DNA from: DATJJW01 sp035491935
Lineage (GTDB): Bacteria; Pseudomonadota; Alphaproteobacteria; ATCC43930; CGMCC-115725
Assembly: GCA_035491935.1 (NCBI GenBank)
Contig: DATJJW010000153.1
Location: 1-10,055 of the forward strand
Length of the DNA: 10,055 bases
Direction: 5' to 3'
In this document: positions 5,776 through 10,055 of the stretch, piece by piece
Layout of the letters: each line of letters begins with the position of its first letter
Position numbering within the stretch: the first letter of the stretch is position 1
Position numbers and translations under genes: made by a program
Notes under the pieces: model-generated
The model's input: the letters and a program-made list of their open reading frames with translations, nothing else
The model's database searches: none
What the model was told of the DNA's origin: nothing

Positions 5776-6429
5776 ATGCCTTCCGTCAAGACCTCTCTTG
5801 TCGACGATCTGACACGCCAGATCGATGCCGCGCGTCAGGCCCAGCCGGGCCTGAGCCGGGAGGAGGTGGCCGAGATTGTCGAGGAGGTGGTCAAAAGCCT
5901 CGGCGGCGCCTTCTCGCTGGCCGAGATCAACCTCTACCGCGAGATCGACACGCTGGCCAAGGTGATCCAGGCCGCCAAGCGCGAGATCGTCGCGGTCCGG
6001 CCCGACGAGATTTCGGACCGGCACATTCCCGAGGCGGCGATCGAGCTCGACGCCGTGGTGGAGGCGACAGCCAAGGCCACGGGCGAGATCCTCGACTATG
6101 CCGAGGCTTTGGAGAAGCTGGGTGCGACCTTGCCGGCCAAGGCGCGTACCCAGATCACCGAGACCGTCACCGGCATCTTCGAGGCCTGCAACTTCCAGGA
6201 CATCACCGGCCAGCGCATCACCAAGGTGGTGAAGACGCTGAACTACATCGAAACCAAGATCGGCAGCCTGCTGAAGGCTTTCGGCGAGGAGCTGGGCGAT
6301 TTGCCGCCCTTGCCCGAGGAGGAGGAGGAAGCGCCCGTCGGCGATGCGGCCTTGCTCAACGGGCCGCAGCTGCCGCAGAATGCCAATAGTCAGAGCGAAA
6401 TCGACGCCATATTGGCGGGCTTGTTCTGA
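5776..6429 (+). CDS. cheZ: CheY-P phosphatase CheZ
   Basis: CheZ speeds dephosphorylation of CheY-P and so ends the switching signal. The protein is 217 aa, the usual CheZ length. It is mostly helical, as expected for the dimeric four-helix bundle. The catalytic motif is intact: FQDITGQRI, with D142 and Q146 matching E. coli D143 and Q147. After an acidic, proline-containing linker (LPPLPEEEEEAP, residues about 177-188) the protein ends in SQSEIDAILAGLF, the C-terminal CheY-docking peptide, which resembles the FliM N-terminal peptide encoded in this window. The ATG at 5776 is 12 bases after the cheY stop. The ribosome-binding site is weak (AAGG overlapping the cheY stop), so translation may be coupled to cheY. 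A long antisense open frame across this gene is a codon-bias shadow. Confidence 0.95.
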   Translation: MPSVKTSLVDDLTRQIDAARQAQPGLSREEVAEIVEEVVKSLGGAFSLAEINLYREIDTLAKVIQAAKREIVAVRPDEISDRHIPEAAIELDAVVEATAKATGEILDYAEALEKLGATLPAKARTQITETVTGIFEACNFQDITGQRITKVVKTLNYIETKIGSLLKAFGEELGDLPPLPEEEEEAPVGDAALLNGPQLPQNANSQSEIDAILAGLF

Positions 6430-6517
6430 ACGGCTAGGGGCGGGTTCATGGCTTGGTCCGCTTTCCCGGACGCTTCCCGGCGCCATGCCACCCGTTGTCT
6501 GCATTAAGGTTCCCCGT

Positions 6518-7486
6518 GTGATCGGCGACATCCCAGAAGCAGGTCCCGCCGCCGAGCCGCCGACCGGCGGCCCCGAAACCGGGCCGTCCCCTAGCGATGG
6601 CGAAGCCGGGCGGGAAGCGCCACGCTGGGAAACCCATGCCCGGGGGTTGATCCGCGAGGGCGGGCATGGCGGCTATGGTGCCGCGGCGCTCACGGCCGAT
6701 GTATCGCCGGCCGGCGGCACGGCGATCGCGACATATGTCAGCCTGTTCCTGATCCTGTTCGTCTTCTTCATCGTGTTGTTCTCCTCGGCCCGCGTCGAGC
6801 GCGACCGGGTGCATGCGGTGCTGGCCAGCCTGGATGGCGCCTTTGGCCATCTGCCATCGGATCTGGGCATCCTGCCGCATGCCGATGCGCCAATGCGGTC
6901 GGACGAGGGCTTCGCACGCGAGCTCGGCCAGATGCTGGGCCAGTTCGGTGCGCTGGGCGTCAGTGCCGTGCCCAACGCCGAAGGCGTGCTGACCGTCGAC
7001 GTGCCGATGGACCGGCTGTTTGCCCCAGGCTCGACCGAGATCGTGCCGGCGGCGACGCCTCTGCTCGACCGGCTGGCCGTGATCCTGCAGCAATCCCATG
7101 GGGCTGGCGGCGACCGCGGGCAGCGCTACCGGCTGACCTGGCAGGTGGCGACGCCGCCCGTCGAGCCGCCGGCGAAGGCGCCAGGGACGAAGCCTGCCGG
7201 CGGAAAGGCATCCGATAACAAGGCCGCCGATGCCGGTGTACTGAACGAGACTGGTGCCGCCTCGACGCTGGAATTGGCTCGGGGTGCCGCTTTCGCCGCG
7301 GCGCTGTTCGCCCGGGGCTGCCCCGGCGATGGCGTTGCGATTACGCGCGAAGTCGCTCCCACAGCTGCCGCGGCCGGATTGCGCTGGGTCTTTGCCGATC
7401 TCGGTGCCGAGGTCGCATCCGGTCGGCATGCAAGCCTGGGGGGCCAGGATTCTGTGGGACCGGAATCCGGGAGGCAGGCGCCATGA
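6518..7486 (+). CDS. MotB-related protein lacking the membrane aspartate, with a degenerate OmpA-like domain
   Basis: From the GTG at 6518 the protein has 322 aa. Residues 1-66 are Pro/Gly/Glu-rich and cytoplasmic. The single TM helix (about 70-90, ATYVSLFLILFVFFIVLFSS) aligns without gaps to the MotB-type helix of the next gene, but serine (S75) stands where the stator aspartate should be. The periplasmic part has an OmpA/MotB-like start (GVLTVDVPMDRLFAPGST, 156-173, then LLDRLAVIL) and a late helix (TLELARGAAFAAALFARG) with R255 at the conserved arginine position. The usual GHTD motif is absent, replaced by YRLTWQVA and a Pro/Lys-rich insert (about 208-240). The GTG start is preferred: AAGG lies eight bases upstream. 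An in-frame ATG at 6485 has no ribosome-binding site, and the codons between are poor in GC at third positions. It overlaps the next gene by ATGA. A stator or motor role is inferred; it could also be a periplasmic scaffold. Confidence 0.72.
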   Translation: MIGDIPEAGPAAEPPTGGPETGPSPSDGEAGREAPRWETHARGLIREGGHGGYGAAALTADVSPAGGTAIATYVSLFLILFVFFIVLFSSARVERDRVHAVLASLDGAFGHLPSDLGILPHADAPMRSDEGFARELGQMLGQFGALGVSAVPNAEGVLTVDVPMDRLFAPGSTEIVPAATPLLDRLAVILQQSHGAGGDRGQRYRLTWQVATPPVEPPAKAPGTKPAGGKASDNKAADAGVLNETGAASTLELARGAAFAAALFARGCPGDGVAITREVAPTAAAAGLRWVFADLGAEVASGRHASLGGQDSVGPESGRQAP

Positions 7487-7935
7487 TCCGGTCCTCCGGC
7501 GATTCGCAACGGCCGAAGCTCGGACTTATCGACGGCACACCCGCTTCCGGCGGGCAACCGGGCTTATTCGGGCTCTATGGCCGGCCTGTTTCAGCCGGCT
7601 GGATGGTGACGTTTGCGGATTTGCTGGCGTTGCTCGTGTCTTTTTTCGTACTGCTGTTCGCGACGACGACGGTCGACCCGGAAACCTGGAGCCGCGTGGT
7701 GCAGTCGATGCGGCCCTACGTTGGGGGGACGGTGCTGCATCCGCAGGGCAGGCCACCGGCAGAAACCGCCGCGCCGTCGCCTGGGCGTGATCTCAACTAT
7801 CCCGAGGTTCTGTTGCGGCAATTGCAGGATACGCATCCGGGCCTGGTCAATATGGGCATCGATCGGCGCGAGCACGCGCTGGTGCTGCATGACCTGGGCA
7901 ATTCTGCTGCCAAGGAGCCCAGCAATGCGCCGTAG
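7483..7935 (+). CDS. MotB-type N-terminal domain protein without a peptidoglycan-binding domain
   Basis: The protein has 150 aa. After a 36-residue cytoplasmic segment comes SAGWMVTFADLLALLVSFFV, the MotB plug/TM signature, with D46 at the ion-binding aspartate position (E. coli MotB D32). VDPETW follows, as in MotB families. The remaining about 85 residues are Pro-containing and end with LVNMGIDRREHALVLHDLG, which resembles only the first strand of an OmpA-like domain; the peptidoglycan-binding domain is missing. Full MotB proteins are usually 250-350 aa. The stop at 7935 is 11 bases inside the next gene, whose start is well supported, so the short length looks genuine rather than a frameshift. 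The start overlaps the previous stop (ATGA) and has GGGAGG upstream. No motA is in the window. It may be half of a split stator B subunit; that is inference. Confidence 0.78.
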   Translation: MIRSSGDSQRPKLGLIDGTPASGGQPGLFGLYGRPVSAGWMVTFADLLALLVSFFVLLFATTTVDPETWSRVVQSMRPYVGGTVLHPQGRPPAETAAPSPGRDLNYPEVLLRQLQDTHPGLVNMGIDRREHALVLHDLGNSAAKEPSNAP

Positions 7936-10055
7936 CCTTGGGTTTATCATGCTGGCGCCCGTCATGCTGGCGGGGGGGCTGACTTCCTGGGCGGTGCCCG
8001 GCTTGGCGCAGCAGCCGCCGGCACGCATCGCGCTCGATGACCGCGCCGGTGTCCATGGAAGTTATGCCCGGATCGTCTTCGCCAGCCGCCACGGCGGCGC
8101 CGGCATCCCGATCACCACGGCCATTACCGGCAATATTCTTACCATCCGCTTCAGCCAGCCGGTGCAATTGGCGTTGGGGCCGCTCGAACGCGGCACGCGC
8201 GGCTATGCCACCGGCTTCCAGCTCTCGTCCGACGGGCTGGAGCTGAGCGCGCGGCTGCTGCGCCCGCTCGATGTGCATACGGCCAATTTCGATCCCTCGA
8301 CCTGGGGCATCGACCTGGTGCGCAAGCCGCCGGAGACGCCGGCGAAACCGGAACCAAAGCTTGCGGCCAACACCCAGCCGGCGGCGCCCCAGCAGTCAAA
8401 GCCGGTTTCGGTGCCTGCTACCCAACAGGCCACCACTCAACGGGCCGCCGCCCAACAGGCTCCCAAGATGGCTGAGCCGGCCAAGCCCGGTACTCCGTTC
8501 CAGCCCACGCCGCCCCAGCCCACTCCGCCCCAGCCCGCGCCGTTCAAGCTCTCCGGGCCGCCGGTTCCGCTGGGGCTGCATGTCAGGACCGCCGGCGGCG
8601 TCGACCGGATCAGCTTCAACCTGCCCCGGCGGATTCAGATACAGGCACGCGAGATGAACAATCGCGCTGTCGTGGAGTTCAGCGAGCCCATCAAGTTCAA
8701 TGTCGGCCGGGTCAATGCCGAGATGCCGGCGGAGCTGCGCACCTTCGCCCTGGCCGATGATGGCGGTAATTTCAGCTTTGCGCTGCCCAGCGATCACCAT
8801 CTGCAGCTGCAGCGCGAGGGCGGACGCATGACCATCGTCATCGGTCCCGGCGCACCCGGGCCGAACGTGATCGTGGCATCCCCGCCGCCGCCCGCACCAC
8901 CTCCGCCTACGCCGCCACCTCCGTCGCCACCACCGTCGGAAGCGCAGGCCGCACAGCCGGCGATCCCCGCTTCCCCGCCGCCGGTAGCGCCATCATCCAC
9001 GCCTCAGCCGGCCGCGCCGGTTCCGGCGTCCGCTCCGTCCTCTCCGCCACCGGTGGAATCGGCGATGCCGACCAAGGCGCCCGCGCCATTGGTGCCGCCG
9101 ATCGCCGGGCTGGAGGCCGTGACGCCGCTGACCGGCGTTGTCGGCAATGCCTCGGGCCTGCAGATGTTCTGGGGTCAGACCGATGACGGCCTGACCCTGC
9201 GTTTCGACTGGCACCAGCCGGTGTCGGCCGCCGTGTTCCGGCGTGGTTCCGCGATTTGGATCGCCTTCGACAAGAAGGCCGATCTCGATCTCAGCCGGTT
9301 CTCGGCGCAGAACCTGCCGATCGTCACCGGCATCCGCCGGATTGCGACCGACAATGGGATGGCCCTCAGGCTGTCGGTGTGGAACGGCTTCAACGCCTCG
9401 GTGCGGCGTGCCGGCGATTCCTGGCTGATCGATCTCAAGAACGAGCCGCCGCGCGTCCAGGTGCCGATCCTGCCGCAGATCGGTTCCGTCGGCAAAGGTG
9501 CGGGGCTGATCTTCCCGGTGCTCTCGCCCTCGGGGCCGATCCGCCTGACCGATCCCGACCTGGGCGACACGTTGGTCGCGGTGCCGCTGCCGCAGCTGGG
9601 CCAGGGTGTCCAGGACGCGATCAACGTGCCCGACATCGATACGCTGGTCAGTGTGCAGGGGTTGGCGTTCCGGCCGATCAGCGACCGACTGGTCGTCCAG
9701 TCGGACCCGTCCGACGTCACGATTTCCGCCGCTGATGGGCTGTTCGTCTCGCCCAGCGCCGATCGCCAGGCGACTACGCCGGAGAATGGCCGTTCGGAGC
9801 TGTTCCACTTCGTCGACTGGATGGGCCCTTCGGCCCGGCCCGAGATCCAGGAACGGCAGATGCTGATGCAGCGGATCGTGCAGGCGACTTCGGAACCGGA
9901 CCGTAATGCCGCGCGACTCGATCTGGTCAAGTTCTACGACGCTCATGCGCTGGGTGCCGAGGCGCTGGGCGTGCTGGCCGCCATCCAGCGTTCGGCGCCG
10001 GACGCGATGGAGGAACCGCTGCTGCGCGGCTTGCGCGGCGTGGCGGAGGAGCTGC
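7925..10055 (+). CDS. Large secreted protein with three similar beta-rich modules and a helical, possibly TPR C-terminal region (3' end beyond the window)
   Basis: The frame is open from 7925 to the window end (710 complete codons, no stop). AAGGAG seven bases before the ATG supports the start, which overlaps the preceding gene by 11 bp. Residues 1-28 are a signal peptide (MRRSLGF, hydrophobic core, PGLA then QQ). Three modules share a pattern of short strands. Module 1 (about 43-134) has YARIVFA, TIRFSQPVQLAL, FQLSSDGLELSA, WGIDLV. Module 2 (about 218-307) has DRISFNL, AVVEFSEPIKFNV, FALADDGGNFSFAL, MTIVIG. Module 3 (about 411-506) has LTLRFDWHQPV, IWIAFDKKADLDL, IATDNGMALRLS, WLIDLK. Linkers are Gln/Pro-rich (135-206) and poly-Pro (308-395). 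From about 610 the sequence is helical and TPR-like. The modules recall AMIN-type periplasmic domains, but I cannot confirm this. Position after MotB-like genes suggests a periplasmic motor-associated or envelope protein. Confidence 0.75.
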   Translation, partial: MRRSLGFIMLAPVMLAGGLTSWAVPGLAQQPPARIALDDRAGVHGSYARIVFASRHGGAGIPITTAITGNILTIRFSQPVQLALGPLERGTRGYATGFQLSSDGLELSARLLRPLDVHTANFDPSTWGIDLVRKPPETPAKPEPKLAANTQPAAPQQSKPVSVPATQQATTQRAAAQQAPKMAEPAKPGTPFQPTPPQPTPPQPAPFKLSGPPVPLGLHVRTAGGVDRISFNLPRRIQIQAREMNNRAVVEFSEPIKFNVGRVNAEMPAELRTFALADDGGNFSFALPSDHHLQLQREGGRMTIVIGPGAPGPNVIVASPPPPAPPPPTPPPPSPPPSEAQAAQPAIPASPPPVAPSSTPQPAAPVPASAPSSPPPVESAMPTKAPAPLVPPIAGLEAVTPLTGVVGNASGLQMFWGQTDDGLTLRFDWHQPVSAAVFRRGSAIWIAFDKKADLDLSRFSAQNLPIVTGIRRIATDNGMALRLSVWNGFNASVRRAGDSWLIDLKNEPPRVQVPILPQIGSVGKGAGLIFPVLSPSGPIRLTDPDLGDTLVAVPLPQLGQGVQDAINVPDIDTLVSVQGLAFRPISDRLVVQSDPSDVTISAADGLFVSPSADRQATTPENGRSELFHFVDWMGPSARPEIQERQMLMQRIVQATSEPDRNAARLDLVKFYDAHALGAEALGVLAAIQRSAPDAMEEPLLRGLRGVAEEL
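8501..8542 (+). repeat. 15-bp tandem repeat encoding QPTPP
   Basis: Three units, starting at 8501, 8516 and 8531 (the last short), each begin CAGCCC and encode Q-P-[T/A]-P-P. They lie in the first proline-rich linker of the secreted protein. The repeat lengthens a flexible spacer between beta modules 1 and 2. Confidence 0.8.
8881..8938 (+). repeat. Proline-codon-rich low-complexity tract (second linker)
   Basis: Nineteen codons, nearly all for proline with A/T/S interruptions, encode a poly-Pro stretch between beta modules 2 and 3. It is followed by an Ala/Pro/Ser-rich region to about 9110. It probably forms an extended, rigid spacer in the periplasm. Confidence 0.8.

Noticed and set aside
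5263..6531. Long antisense open frame (about 420 codons) opposite cheY and cheZ
   Set aside because: CheY and CheZ on the plus strand have all catalytic residues. The antisense product is a typical shadow of GC-rich coding DNA.
7925..7935. Frameshift or premature stop truncating the second MotB-like gene
   Set aside because: The sequence beyond the stop in all frames is the signal-peptide protein, with its own AAGGAG. No OmpA-like continuation is seen in another frame.

Overview
The window lies inside a flagellar and chemotaxis gene cluster of a GC-rich alphaproteobacterium. The gene set and order (fliL-fliL-fliM-DUF6468-motE, then cheY-cheZ, with divergent flgF-flgG) look most like Rhodospirillales and relatives. 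That placement is inferred from gene content and base composition, not from a marker gene.

Layout. Positions 1-969 on the minus strand carry flgF and the first 59 codons of flgG (distal-rod proteins). They are transcribed away from everything else. Positions 970-1293 are a 324-bp divergent control region. It holds a good sigma-54-type -24/-12 element reading toward flgF, a cluster of GGCA/TGCC dyads at enhancer distance behind it, and a sigma-70-like promoter reading toward fliL. All remaining genes are on the plus strand. They are: two tandem fliL paralogues (1294-1776, 1936-2439), fliM (2495-3562), a DUF6468-type membrane coiled-coil protein with a 15-bp tandem repeat (3562-4371), motE (4376-5266), cheY (5377-5763), cheZ (5776-6429), two MotB-related single-TM proteins (6518-7486, 7483-7935), and a large secreted protein that runs off the right edge (7925->10055).

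How it fits together. FliM is the switch component that receives CheY-P. CheY and CheZ make and remove that signal. FliL, MotE and the MotB-like proteins belong to the stator side of the motor. FlgF and FlgG form the distal rod. The promoter types suggested by the sequence fit the usual alphaproteobacterial hierarchy: early switch genes from sigma-70/CtrA-type promoters, and late rod genes from sigma-54. Transcription-unit breaks are likely before fliL-2 (160-bp gap with a CtrA-like box) and before cheY (110-bp gap). From fliM to motE, and from the first motB-like gene to the secreted protein, genes overlap or nearly touch.

The most unusual part is 6518-10055. Two adjacent MotB-like proteins divide the features of one MotB: one has the membrane aspartate but no peptidoglycan-binding domain, while the other has a degenerate OmpA-like domain but serine at the aspartate position. 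They are translationally coupled to a signal-peptide protein with three similar beta-rich modules joined by proline-rich linkers, followed by a helical region. This looks like a motor-associated periplasmic module that I cannot match to a named system.
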